64,000 nt of DNA from Fidelibacterota bacterium (GTDB lineage Bacteria > Fidelibacterota > Marinisomatia > Marinisomatales > TCS55), in the NCBI GenBank assembly GCA_014239435.1, contig JAAZYX010000017.1, positions 16,375 through 80,374 of the forward strand, read 5' to 3'. How positions within the stretch are numbered: the first letter of the stretch is position 1; the number at the start of each line of letters is the position of its first letter. Both the position numbers and the translations under genes were made by a program. Positions 34,563-43,065 of this stretch are shown here, in pieces. The notes beneath the pieces were generated by a model. It saw only the letters and a list, made by a program, of their open reading frames with translations. It did no database searches and was not told where the DNA came from.

Positions 34563-36641
34563 ATGAAAGAATATGCATCGGGAGACATCCGAAACTTTGC
34601 ACTGGTGGGGCATGGCGCTTCAGGAAAAACTATGTTGGCAGAATCCATGCTGGTTTGCGCCGGCGAATCCAACAGACTTGGAACCATTGAAACTGGCAGT
34701 ACCGTCTCAGATTATCATCCGGAAGAAAAAGAAAGGCAGATTTCCATTCATTCATCCCCGCTTCATTTGGAATGGGAAGGGAAAAAATTTAATTTTATTG
34801 ATACGCCTGGGTATATGGATTTTATCGGAGAAGCAATTAGTTCTCTAGCTGTAGCAGATTTATCGGTGGTCGTAATGCATGCAGTAAACGGTGTTGAGGT
34901 CGGAACCGAACAGGTTATTGGGTATAGTTCCGGATTTGGAATACCCAAAGTTCTGGTTGTAAACGGGCTTGACCGTGAGCATACAAAATTCGACACAATT
35001 CTCGCGCAATGCAAAAGACGATTTGGCAACAAAGTGTTCCCCATGCAGCTGCCGGTTAATGCAGGTCCGGGATTCAATCAAGTTGTGGATGTATTAAGAC
35101 GAGAGTTGATAACATACAAAACGGACGGAAGCGGCACATACTCAGAGGAATCATTGCCGGAGGATTGGGAAGCTAAAGTGCACCAATTGCATGAAGAACT
35201 GATAGAATATGTAGCTGAATCGGATGATAGTCTTTTAGAAAAATTCTTTGATGAAGGCGGTCTTTCTGAAGAAGAAATGCGGGGCGGGATTCACCAGGCG
35301 GTTCAGGATCAGTCGTTTATTCCACTGTTTTGTACAGCTGCCGGGATAAATGTCGGAGTGGCGCGCTTAATGGATTTTTTATCGAAATATGGATCATCCC
35401 CATTAGATAGAGAAAAAGTAACGGCAAGAAGACCTAATTCTGATGAAGAAATTGAAATTCGCTTAGATGGGTCTGATCCGGTTGTATTTGTATTTAAAAC
35501 GATCAGCGAAGCGCATGTTGGCGAATTATCCTTTTTTAGAGTGTACTCAGGGACAGTCAGTACCGGCATGGATCTTTATAATTCTTCTCAGGGACATTCT
35601 GAAAGATTTGGACAGATGTTTGTCTTAAATGGGAAAAATCGAACCAGTTTATCTACATTAAATGCAGGTGACATTGGCGCTGTTGTAAAACTGAAATCAA
35701 CCCACACGGGCGATACTCTGTGCGATTCCAAACATCCGGTTCATATAAAAGGGGTCGCCTATCCAAATCCCAATATCCACATGGCAATAAAATCAAAAGC
35801 CAAAGGGGACGAAGAAAAACTCGCGGTCGGACTGGCAACTATCCATGAAGAAGATCCGACGTTTGTCTATCATGTGGATTCTGAGCTGAAACAAACTGTT
35901 ATCTCGGGACAAGGCGAGCTACATCTTCAAGTTGCCGTCGGCAGTTTAAGGCGGAATTATAATGTTGAACTGGATATGATGCAGCCAAAAATTCCGTATC
36001 GGGAAACCATTAAAGGAAAAGGAAGTGCAAAGTACCGGCATAAAAAACAATCCGGAGGTGCTGGGCAATTCGCTGAAGTTTGGATGAGAGTAGAGCCTAC
36101 TGTAAGAGGTACCGGTGTCGAATTTAATGAATCCCTTGTTGGCCAAAATGTGGACAGGGTTTTTGTGCCATCGGTCGAAAAAGGTGTATCCGCTGCATGT
36201 ACGGATGGGATTATTGCCGGTTACCGCGTGGTGGATGTTAAGGTAGAATTTTATGATGGAAAGCAGCACCCCGTTGATTCAAAAGACATCGCTTTCCAAA
36301 TCGCTGGAAAAGGAGCGTTTAGGGATGCGTTCAAAGGCGCACAGCCCTGCCTTTTAGAGCCTATCATGGACATTTCCATTAAGGTCCCGGAGGATTTTAT
36401 GGGCGACGTGATGGGCGATTTATCCAGCCGCCGCGGTAAAATCCAAGGGATGGAGTCGGAAGGCGCATTGCAGATTATTAATGCGCAAGTGCCGCAAGGA
36501 GAATTGCATCACTATTCCACAAGGCTTCGCTCGCTTACCGGCGGCCGCGGACTGCATACTGAGGCATTCAGCCATTATGAAGAAATGCCTCGCGATATAG
36601 AAAGTAGGGTAACTTCTGCGCACTCAAGTTCAGACGAATAA
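34563..36641 (+). CDS. elongation factor G paralogue (EF-G2/FusA2 class GTPase)
   Basis: A 692-residue five-domain translational GTPase. G1 is GHGASGKTML (18-27), G3 is IDTPGYMDF (about 79-87), where Tyr replaces the catalytic His of normal EF-G and EF-Tu (DTPGHVDF), and the G4 position reads VVNGLDREH in place of NKxD. The switch I RGIT motif is also changed to RQISI. Domains II to V continue with FVFKTISEAHVGELSFFRVYSG, IHMAIKSKAKGDEEKL, GQGELHLQVA, and SSRRGKIQGME. These substitutions mark the EF-G2/FusA2 subclass, whose function in translation is less clear than that of the housekeeping EF-G. Not the main fusA, which normally sits with rpsL/rpsG. Confidence 0.88.
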   Translation: MKEYASGDIRNFALVGHGASGKTMLAESMLVCAGESNRLGTIETGSTVSDYHPEEKERQISIHSSPLHLEWEGKKFNFIDTPGYMDFIGEAISSLAVADLSVVVMHAVNGVEVGTEQVIGYSSGFGIPKVLVVNGLDREHTKFDTILAQCKRRFGNKVFPMQLPVNAGPGFNQVVDVLRRELITYKTDGSGTYSEESLPEDWEAKVHQLHEELIEYVAESDDSLLEKFFDEGGLSEEEMRGGIHQAVQDQSFIPLFCTAAGINVGVARLMDFLSKYGSSPLDREKVTARRPNSDEEIEIRLDGSDPVVFVFKTISEAHVGELSFFRVYSGTVSTGMDLYNSSQGHSERFGQMFVLNGKNRTSLSTLNAGDIGAVVKLKSTHTGDTLCDSKHPVHIKGVAYPNPNIHMAIKSKAKGDEEKLAVGLATIHEEDPTFVYHVDSELKQTVISGQGELHLQVAVGSLRRNYNVELDMMQPKIPYRETIKGKGSAKYRHKKQSGGAGQFAEVWMRVEPTVRGTGVEFNESLVGQNVDRVFVPSVEKGVSAACTDGIIAGYRVVDVKVEFYDGKQHPVDSKDIAFQIAGKGAFRDAFKGAQPCLLEPIMDISIKVPEDFMGDVMGDLSSRRGKIQGMESEGALQIINAQVPQGELHHYSTRLRSLTGGRGLHTEAFSHYEEMPRDIESRVTSAHSSSDE

Positions 36642-36658
36642 TTTTACTGGTGAGCAAA

Positions 36659-37141
36659 ATGAATAAGCTTTGGGCTCCGTGGCGGATTGAATATGTTTCT
36701 GCACCTAAAGAAGCAGGATGTATTTTTTGCGATAAATTAGAAGATGATCATGACAGGGATAACCTGATTCTTCATCGTGGAAATCATGCATTTGTACTCA
36801 TGAATCTGTATCCTTATAACAACGGACATCTTATGATTTCTCCTTATGAACACACGTCAGAACCATTCAGTTTGGATGAAGCCGTATTGAGTGAAATTAT
36901 GACTATCGCAAATCACAGCATGTCCATATTATCCAAAACACTTAAAGCAGACGGATTCAATTTTGGGGCGAATATCGGAAAGGCCGGCGGAGCGGGAATT
37001 GAAGAACACATCCACTACCACATTGTGCCTAGATGGAATGGAGATACAAACTTCATGCCCGTGATTGGAAATTCTAAAGTCATGGTTGAAGGATTGTTAG
37101 AGACATACGATAAAATAAAGCCAATGTTTGCCGGCATTTGA
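36659..37141 (+). CDS. HIT family hydrolase (AP4A-hydrolase-like)
   Basis: A 160-residue HIT-fold nucleotide hydrolase or transferase. I place the start at ATG 36659 (MNKLWAPWRIEYV), preceded by GGTGAG, rather than the GTG at 36650. The sequence opens with the branch-specific LWAPWRIEYV and CIFCDKL (a CxxC that binds zinc in related proteins), has LNLYPYNNGHLMISP and NFGANIGKAGGAGIEEH, and ends in the catalytic triad HIHYHIVPRW (HxHxH). This subgroup is close to diadenosine tetraphosphate phosphorylase. Its end overlaps a TTG/ATG start of the next small gene. Confidence 0.9.
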   Translation: MNKLWAPWRIEYVSAPKEAGCIFCDKLEDDHDRDNLILHRGNHAFVLMNLYPYNNGHLMISPYEHTSEPFSLDEAVLSEIMTIANHSMSILSKTLKADGFNFGANIGKAGGAGIEEHIHYHIVPRWNGDTNFMPVIGNSKVMVEGLLETYDKIKPMFAGI

Positions 37142-37143
37142 GC

Positions 37144-37446
37144 ATGGAATTATTTTCTCATACTTGGCTTCCTTTTATCTACCTTTACGGATTTGGCGGC
37201 ATCCTGTTTTTTCTTGGAATAATAATTACTGTTAAGGCCGGTTCCTTTGATTTAAATAGAATTACACATAAAAAATGGATGTGGGTTCTTCTTTTTGGTT
37301 TTGTCTGGTACTTGATGATGCATGCATTGATGACGTGGGCTGCATTGGGAATAATTTCTGTTTATACGGTGCCGATTGTTCTACTTGGAATGGCGGCAGT
37401 ATTTATAGCTGTTACCTTAATGCTTAAGAGGATTCTAAAAGCATAA
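37144..37446 (+). CDS. small membrane protein, three predicted spans
   Basis: A 100-residue protein with three hydrophobic segments, near residues 10-30 (FIYLYGFGGILFFLGIIIT), 48-70 (WMWVLLFGFVWYLMMHALM) and 72-95 (ALGIISVYTVPIVLLGMAAV), ending in a basic KRILKA tail. The ATG at 37144 is preferred to the TTG at 37138. Its stop overlaps the start of the SSS symporter by one base (TAATG). Small membrane proteins encoded in front of solute:sodium symporters can act as accessory subunits; that role is inferred here from gene order alone. Confidence 0.6.
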   Translation: MELFSHTWLPFIYLYGFGGILFFLGIIITVKAGSFDLNRITHKKWMWVLLFGFVWYLMMHALMTWAALGIISVYTVPIVLLGMAAVFIAVTLMLKRILKA

Positions 37447-39542
37447 TGCAGACATTCCATAATATAGGGACTTCGACCGACTGGATTGTTATGGTGGTCT
37501 ATTTTATGGTCATCATGCTATTCGGCAGTTATTTTGGGCGTTATACAAAAAATACTTCAGATTTCTTTTTTGGAGGCCGACGATTTTCGTGGTGGCTAAT
37601 TACCATGTCCATCGTGGCGACCGGTGTAGGAAGTCATAGTTTTGTAAAGTATTCTGCAAAAGGATTTGAGCACGGAATATCTTCATCCATGACGTACCTA
37701 AATGACTGGTTTTTCATTCCATTTTTCATGTTTGGCTGGCTTCCGATAATCGTGTATTCGAAGGTGCGTTCTATCCCTGAATATTTTGAAAAACGATTCA
37801 GTCCGTCGGCTAGATTTTTGGCAACCATCTTGCTGCTTTTATACATGATTGGATACATTGGAATTGGGTTTCTTACGCTTGGGAAGGCCGTCATTCCCAT
37901 GCTGCCGGAAGCGTTTACAATTTTTGGCATAACGTTGCCGGTTACGCTGATGGGCGCCATAATTGTCATTGCGATCATCACGGGGATTTATATCACTTTT
38001 GGCGGGCAGACTGCTGTGATATTTACTGACCTTCTGCAAGGCTTTATCCTCCTGTTTGCAGGCATGCTGTTATTCTTTTTCGGCATTACCTATCTTGGCG
38101 GATTTGATATTTTTTGGAATTTATTGCCGATGGAGTGGAAACTGCCTTTGGCGGATTTCAATCAGCCGTCAAACTTTAATTTTGTCGGAATATTTTGGCA
38201 GGATGCTATCGCCGGTTCCATTGGATTTTTATTTATGAATCAGGGACTTATCATGCGCTTTATGGCATGTAAAAACGTCAACGAGGGGCGGAAAGCTGCT
38301 GCGGTCAATATTTTGTTTATTCTTCCGATTTCAGCGATTGTGGTTGGAAATGCGGGGTGGGTGGGAAAAGCAATTTCTGTTGCAAGTCCTCATATTGTCA
38401 GCCCAACGGTTTCTCCGGATCAGATTTTTGTTGTCGTGGCAAACATCATTGCCAGTCCAGGGATGTTTGGCTTTATTATGGCTGCGCTGACCGCTGCACT
38501 TATGAGTACAGTTGACACGCTTATTAATGCGACGGCAGCAATTTTCATCAATGATGTATATCGGCCGGTTAGACTGTTTCTTAAAAGAATGACAGTATCG
38601 GACATTGAGAGGGACCGAAAAGAATTGCGCGCCGCGCGCTATGCTTCCATCGGCGTTACAGCATTCGGTGTTTTAGCCGTGCTTGCTTTTAAAAATTTCC
38701 CCACGGTGTACGAAGCACACGGATATTTTCATTCTACCTTAACGCCGCCTCTTGTGGTTGGAATATTTCTTGGCGTTTTCTGGAAACGGTTCACACCTGC
38801 AGCTGTGATTACAACATTTGTCGGCGGTGTAGCACTTATGATTCTTGGCGCAAGATATCCTGGAATTCTGATTGCACCCTTCGACCATGGAATTGAAATG
38901 AACCAAGCGCATCCCTATTCATACATCCGTGCGCTGTACAATACGCTTGCCTGTTCTGTCGCCGCCGTTTTAGTTACGATAACAACCCGATTGCAGGTGA
39001 AAATAATTTCAATAATACGGAAAGGGCAAAATAAGAAAATAATTATGAATGCGATCATTGGTCTTTCAATTGTGTTATTTTTCGTGGTCCTTCTTAACAT
39101 TTCAAACATTTATATACAGTGCCTATCCACAGCTTACATTCTTATTCTGGTTCCACTGGCAGTAACCTATTTTGTAAAATATGACGAGACTATAAATACA
39201 AACGGGCTAACCGCAGGCTCTATAAATATTGCTCGAAGATTATTTAAAGGTGACGAGCCCAATGATTTAGTTGGCGAAAAGGTTATCGTCCATTTTAAAC
39301 AGGTAGAGGGTGACGAAAATGTTGTTCATTTTTCAAACGAAGAAATGACAACAATGAAAGCAAAGACTGGTGATCTAGTATATTTATCAGATAAAAGGAA
39401 ATGGATGGGTGGATTAAAATCAATCCATTCGGTGTTTGGCAGCCCCCACAATCAAACAGGGACTGTTTATATTACTCCGAGTCAATTCAAACACGGATTA
39501 TTTGTTGAAGGGAAATTATTGGACGCAGAAAAGGAGATGTAG
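37446..39542 (+). CDS. SSS-family sodium:solute symporter with C-terminal soluble domain
   Basis: A sodium-coupled transporter of 698 residues in the inner membrane. About 13 membrane spans are visible up to residue 580, including the LeuT-fold landmarks GGRRFSWWLITMSIVATGVGSHSF (in parts, about 44-62), the proline-rich loop GYIGIGFLTLGKAV and ALTAALMSTVDTLINATAAIFINDV, the Na+-binding region near TM8 (SSS consensus). A soluble tail of about 110 residues follows (NIARRLFKGDEPNDL to LLDAEKEM), with KVIVHFKQVEGDEN and MKAKTGDLVYLSD, which is not part of the family core. The substrate cannot be told. It follows its small membrane partner and precedes tRNA-Asn. Confidence 0.87.
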   Translation: MQTFHNIGTSTDWIVMVVYFMVIMLFGSYFGRYTKNTSDFFFGGRRFSWWLITMSIVATGVGSHSFVKYSAKGFEHGISSSMTYLNDWFFIPFFMFGWLPIIVYSKVRSIPEYFEKRFSPSARFLATILLLLYMIGYIGIGFLTLGKAVIPMLPEAFTIFGITLPVTLMGAIIVIAIITGIYITFGGQTAVIFTDLLQGFILLFAGMLLFFFGITYLGGFDIFWNLLPMEWKLPLADFNQPSNFNFVGIFWQDAIAGSIGFLFMNQGLIMRFMACKNVNEGRKAAAVNILFILPISAIVVGNAGWVGKAISVASPHIVSPTVSPDQIFVVVANIIASPGMFGFIMAALTAALMSTVDTLINATAAIFINDVYRPVRLFLKRMTVSDIERDRKELRAARYASIGVTAFGVLAVLAFKNFPTVYEAHGYFHSTLTPPLVVGIFLGVFWKRFTPAAVITTFVGGVALMILGARYPGILIAPFDHGIEMNQAHPYSYIRALYNTLACSVAAVLVTITTRLQVKIISIIRKGQNKKIIMNAIIGLSIVLFFVVLLNISNIYIQCLSTAYILILVPLAVTYFVKYDETINTNGLTAGSINIARRLFKGDEPNDLVGEKVIVHFKQVEGDENVVHFSNEEMTTMKAKTGDLVYLSDKRKWMGGLKSIHSVFGSPHNQTGTVYITPSQFKHGLFVEGKLLDAEKEM

Positions 39543-39592
39543 TTGTCCTTTGAGAATCAATCCCTTAATTTCGCCGCGCAAAAATTGTGCTT

Positions 39593-39665
39593 TCCGGAGT
39601 AGCTCAGTTGGTAGAGCAGGTGACTGTTAATCACTTTGTCGGGGGTTCGAGTCCCTCCTCCGGAG
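39593..39665 (+). tRNA. tRNA-Asn (GTT)
   Basis: A 73-nt tRNA folds fully: acceptor TCCGGAG (39593-39599) with CTCCGGA (39658-39664), D-arm GCTCAGTTGGTAGAGC, anticodon stem GGTGA/TCACT around the loop CTGTTAA with anticodon GTT (39626-39628), variable TTGTC and T-arm GGGGG-TTCGAGT-CCCTC. The discriminator is G and CCA is not encoded, which fits with the CCA-adding enzyme at 5718. Confidence 0.97.
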
Positions 39666-39667
39666 CA

Positions 39668-39799
39668 ATGAGAAAAGATAGAAATAAATTTGAGCTTTGG
39701 CTAGATCGCCATAATCATACCATGGAATTGATGAGGACGGTAGTAGCTTTTGTGGTGCTAATAATGCAGATTATTATCCTAATAAAAATTGCCGGATAA
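39668..39799 (+). CDS. small single-span membrane protein (43 aa)
   Basis: Starting 3 nt after the tRNA, ATG 39668 opens a 43-residue frame: a charged N-terminus (MRKDRNKFELWLDRHNH), then a hydrophobic span TVVAFVVLIMQIIILIKIAG. A longer frame from 39587 would run through the tRNA and is not real. No ribosome site is clear. Membrane microproteins of this size are common but none is recognised; it may be spurious. Confidence 0.35.
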   Translation: MRKDRNKFELWLDRHNHTMELMRTVVAFVVLIMQIIILIKIAG

Positions 39800-39887
39800 T
39801 TTCAAAATAAATTCCGGAAATGAAAGCTGGCGGGTTGCGATCAATCCGCTTTTTTTATACCCAGAAAAGGTGAAAGGATTTTAATTC

Positions 39888-41249
39888 ATGAGGAAACAAA
39901 TAAACCGAAGAACCTTTATTAAATCTGCTGCGGTGGCGGGCGCAGCGGCCGTTCTTCCAAAATCTCTTTTATCATCTCCTGTGAAAAATAACCAGATAAA
40001 ATTGGGTTTTATCGGAACTGGCATGCGCGGCCAATGGGTTTTGTGGCTGGCGGCGAAATACCCGGAAGTGGACATTCCTGCCATTTGCGATATTGATGAC
40101 GGCATGATTAAAAGTGCCTTAAAGATTATGAAGGATGCCGGGAAACCAGAGCCGAGAGTTTACAAAAGCGGCGATGAGGATTTTCGCAACATGGTTTCTA
40201 ATGAGGATCTGGATGGAGTGTATATCGCGACACCTTGGGAGTGGCACCATCCGATGGCTATTGCATCCATGAAAAATGGAATTCACGTTGGAACGGAAGT
40301 TCCGGCGGCGCTGACTGTCCGGGAATGCTGGGACTTGGTGAATACATCCGAGCGCACCGAAAAATTTTGCATGATAATGGAAAATGTGTGTTACCGCCGG
40401 GATATTATGGCCGTTCTGAATATGGTTCGGCAGGGATTGTTTGGAGAACTTTTGCACTGTCAAGGTGGATATCAGCATGATCTGCGTCATGTAAAATTCA
40501 ATGACGGAAAACAGCCATACGGAGGTGGTGTGGAATTCGGCGAAAATGGATTTTCAGAATCTAAGTGGCGAACTCAGCATTCAGTAGATCGAAATGGTGA
40601 TTTATATCCCACGCACGGATTAGGACCCGTGAGCCCAATGCTTGATATTAACCGCGGGAACAGGATGGTCCATCTTACATCCACTGCGACGCAAAGCCGC
40701 GGTCTGCATAACTATATTGTGAATAAAGGTGGATCGGACCATCCGAATGCCGATGTGGACTTCAGTCTGGGCGACGTAGTAACAACGGTCATAAAATGTG
40801 CCAATGGCCAATCTATTGTTCTCAGCCACGACACGAATTCGCCGAGGCCGTATTCATTGAATTTTCGTGTGCAGGGAACAAAAGGGATTTGGATGGTGGA
40901 TAATAATTCAATCTATATTGAAGGAACGAGTAAGAAAGAACATCGCTGGGAAGCGGATGAAGCATATTTAAAGAAATACGATCATCCGCTTTGGAATCGG
41001 TTCGAGGACCAAGCAGTAGGCGGAGGGCACGGTGGAATGGACTTTTTTATTGTTCGGGCCTTTGTAGAGTCGCTGAAACGAAATGTTTCTCCGCCGATTG
41101 ATGTGTACGATGCGGTGAGCATGAGTGTGGTAAGTCCGTTGTCAGAACAATCCATAAAACATGGAAGTGCGGCAGTGCAAATTCCGGATTTCACGCGCGG
41201 GAAGTGGAAGACGAATAAGCCAATTTTTGGATTGAATGATGATATTTAA
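39888..41249 (+). CDS. GH109-type alpha-N-acetylgalactosaminidase / Gfo-Idh-MocA oxidoreductase family, Tat-exported
   Basis: The 453-residue product has a Tat signal RRTFIKSAAVAGAAAV (7-22), an NAD-binding Rossmann motif GFIGTGMRG (40-48) and then long stretches that match the GH109 glycosidase family as I recall it: CDIDDGMI, YIATPWEWHHPMAI, GTEVPAALTVRECWDLV, MIMENVCYRRDIMAVLNM, RNGDLYPTHGLGPVSP, and GGHGGMDFFIVR. GH109 enzymes remove terminal GalNAc by an NAD-dependent oxidation-elimination cycle, and the Tat route exports the folded, cofactor-loaded enzyme to the periplasm. The gene precedes an SSS symporter by 3 nt, then a sugar kinase, which supports a scavenging role. Confidence 0.85.
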   Translation: MRKQINRRTFIKSAAVAGAAAVLPKSLLSSPVKNNQIKLGFIGTGMRGQWVLWLAAKYPEVDIPAICDIDDGMIKSALKIMKDAGKPEPRVYKSGDEDFRNMVSNEDLDGVYIATPWEWHHPMAIASMKNGIHVGTEVPAALTVRECWDLVNTSERTEKFCMIMENVCYRRDIMAVLNMVRQGLFGELLHCQGGYQHDLRHVKFNDGKQPYGGGVEFGENGFSESKWRTQHSVDRNGDLYPTHGLGPVSPMLDINRGNRMVHLTSTATQSRGLHNYIVNKGGSDHPNADVDFSLGDVVTTVIKCANGQSIVLSHDTNSPRPYSLNFRVQGTKGIWMVDNNSIYIEGTSKKEHRWEADEAYLKKYDHPLWNRFEDQAVGGGHGGMDFFIVRAFVESLKRNVSPPIDVYDAVSMSVVSPLSEQSIKHGSAAVQIPDFTRGKWKTNKPIFGLNDDI

Positions 41250-41252
41250 TTT

Positions 41253-42986
41253 ATGATTCTTTCCACTTTAGACTGGACCATAGTCGGCGCCTATTTTGCG
41301 ATGTCGCTGGCGGTGGGACTTTGGGCATCAAAACGAGCCGGTAAAGACACACGATCCTTCTTTTTAGCCGGCCAAAATATGCCGTGGTGGCTACTCGGCG
41401 TCAGCATGGTGGCCACAACTTTTTCTACTGATACTCCCAATCTGGTAACCGATCTCGTCCGTCAAAATGGCGTTTCAGGGAATTGGGTTTGGTGGGCGTT
41501 TTTACTCACAGGTATGCTGACTGTGTTTGTGTACGCCAAACTTTGGCGGAGGTCGGGCGTCCTAACGGATATTGAATTTTACGAACTGCGTTACTCAGGA
41601 AAACCGGCCGCTTTTCTGCGCGGATTCCGTGCCTTGTATCTGGGATTGATTTTTAATGTATTGGTCATGGGCGCTGTCAGTCTGGCGGCCGTCAAATTTG
41701 GGGAAATTGTTCTTGGCATGCCGGGATGGCTTACACTCACCATCGCCTGTTCCATCACCTTGACGTATTCCGCATTGGGTGGATTGAAGGCAGTTATCAT
41801 CACAGATTTTGTTCAATTTACTTTGGCTATGGTTGGATCGATTTGGGGTATGTTTTACATTCTTGGACTTCCTGATATCGGTGGACTTTCCGGCTTGATT
41901 ACTCATCCGAATGTAACTGATAAACTTGCGCTTTTCCCGGATTTTTCCGATCCCAATCTTTGGGTTCCGGTGCTGCTCGTTCCGCTGGCGGTGCAGTGGT
42001 GGGCCAGTTATTATCCCGGCTCGGAACCCGGCGGCGGCGGTTATATTGCTCAGCGTATGTTTTCTGCAAAGGATGAATCCAATGCGGTGGGGGCCACTTT
42101 TTTATTCAATGTGGCGCACTATGCACTGCGGCCGTGGCCGTGGATATTGATCGCGTTGTCATCTTTGATAATTTTCCCCGAATTAGCGGATATTCAAAAA
42201 GCGTTTCCGAATTTGCCTGCTGACAAATTGGGGCATGATGTAGCGTATCCAGCTATGCTTACGCTACTTCCTTCAGGGTTACTTGGGCTCGTAGCCGCTT
42301 CACTGATTGCTGCCTTCATGAGCACAATGTCTACGCAGTTGAATCTAGGAGCAAGTTATCTTGTGAATGATTTTTATCATCGTTTCATCAAACCGGATGC
42401 ATCAGAAAAACATCTTGTATCCGCAGCTCGGATGTTCACTGTTATATCCATTATCCTTGGCGGCGGTCTCGGGCTGCTGCTTACAAGTGCCGGACAGGCA
42501 TTTACTTTGCTTCTCATGATTGGCGCGGGCACAGGGATGATTTACATCCTGCGTTGGTTTTGGTGGCGTATCAATGCCTACACAGAAATCCTAGCCATGA
42601 TCAGTTCCATCATTATCGCCGGATATTTCAATTTTGCTGATACCGGATTGGAAGGATGGCAGAAGATTGTGATCGGATCACTGCTCACCACTATTATCTG
42701 GGTTGCTGCTACGTATTTCACACCGCCCGATGATGAAGAAACATTACGGAATTTTGTGAAAAAAGTAAACCCGGGAGGTCCCGGCTGGGCAAAATTTTCT
42801 GATGGTGTATCTGCTGAGCCTTGGCCCGTACCCAATGGAATCTTATCGATGCTATTGGCGTGTACAGCGGTGTATAGCATTTTACTCGGTACAGGACACC
42901 TGATTTATGGACATACCGGAAGTGGAATCTTGATTTGTGGATTGGGTGTGGTTGCTTTGATTGGCCTTTTTAAAACTTGGAAATGA
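41253..42986 (+). CDS. SSS-family sodium:solute symporter (sugar-type)
   Basis: A 577-residue inner membrane transporter with about 14 predicted spans. It has the SSS signature regions LAGQNMPWWLLGVSMVATTFSTDTPN (in pieces, about 38-62), ALGGLKAVIITDFVQFTLAMVG (about 170-190) and SLIAAFMSTMSTQLNLGASYLVNDF (about 350-375), in which the conserved Ser/Thr pair of the sodium site lies. It begins 3 nt after the GH109 gene, so the two are almost certainly co-transcribed and the likely cargo is a GalNAc-type sugar released by it. The specificity is inference. Confidence 0.85.
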   Translation: MILSTLDWTIVGAYFAMSLAVGLWASKRAGKDTRSFFLAGQNMPWWLLGVSMVATTFSTDTPNLVTDLVRQNGVSGNWVWWAFLLTGMLTVFVYAKLWRRSGVLTDIEFYELRYSGKPAAFLRGFRALYLGLIFNVLVMGAVSLAAVKFGEIVLGMPGWLTLTIACSITLTYSALGGLKAVIITDFVQFTLAMVGSIWGMFYILGLPDIGGLSGLITHPNVTDKLALFPDFSDPNLWVPVLLVPLAVQWWASYYPGSEPGGGGYIAQRMFSAKDESNAVGATFLFNVAHYALRPWPWILIALSSLIIFPELADIQKAFPNLPADKLGHDVAYPAMLTLLPSGLLGLVAASLIAAFMSTMSTQLNLGASYLVNDFYHRFIKPDASEKHLVSAARMFTVISIILGGGLGLLLTSAGQAFTLLLMIGAGTGMIYILRWFWWRINAYTEILAMISSIIIAGYFNFADTGLEGWQKIVIGSLLTTIIWVAATYFTPPDDEETLRNFVKKVNPGGPGWAKFSDGVSAEPWPVPNGILSMLLACTAVYSILLGTGHLIYGHTGSGILICGLGVVALIGLFKTWK

Positions 42987-42988
42987 TT

Positions 42989-43060
42989 TGCCGCAGAGAC
43001 GCAAAGGTCGCAGAGTTTTATTTAAAAAGTTACTTTGCGTTTTCTGCGCCTTTCCGGCTA
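42989..43060 (+). repeat. palindromic intergenic repeat element (GCAGAGACGCAAAG type)
   Basis: The gap between the symporter and the kinase holds an inverted repeat: GCAGAGACGCAAAG (42993-43006) is matched by CTTTGCGTTTTCTGC (43033-43047) with one small bulge, and GCCG at the left end by CGGC at the right. A third partial copy, CGCAGAG, lies at 43009-43015. The composition differs from the neighbouring DNA and resembles widely dispersed CGCAGAGACGCA repeats seen near gene ends in many bacterial genomes. It could act as a terminator-like hairpin or be a mobile non-autonomous element. Confidence 0.6.
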
Positions 43061-43065
43061 AATAA

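Noticed and set aside
39587..39799. Frame of 70 codons starting in the tRNA gene
   Set aside because: Its first half translates the tRNA-Asn. Only the part from 39668 could be coding.
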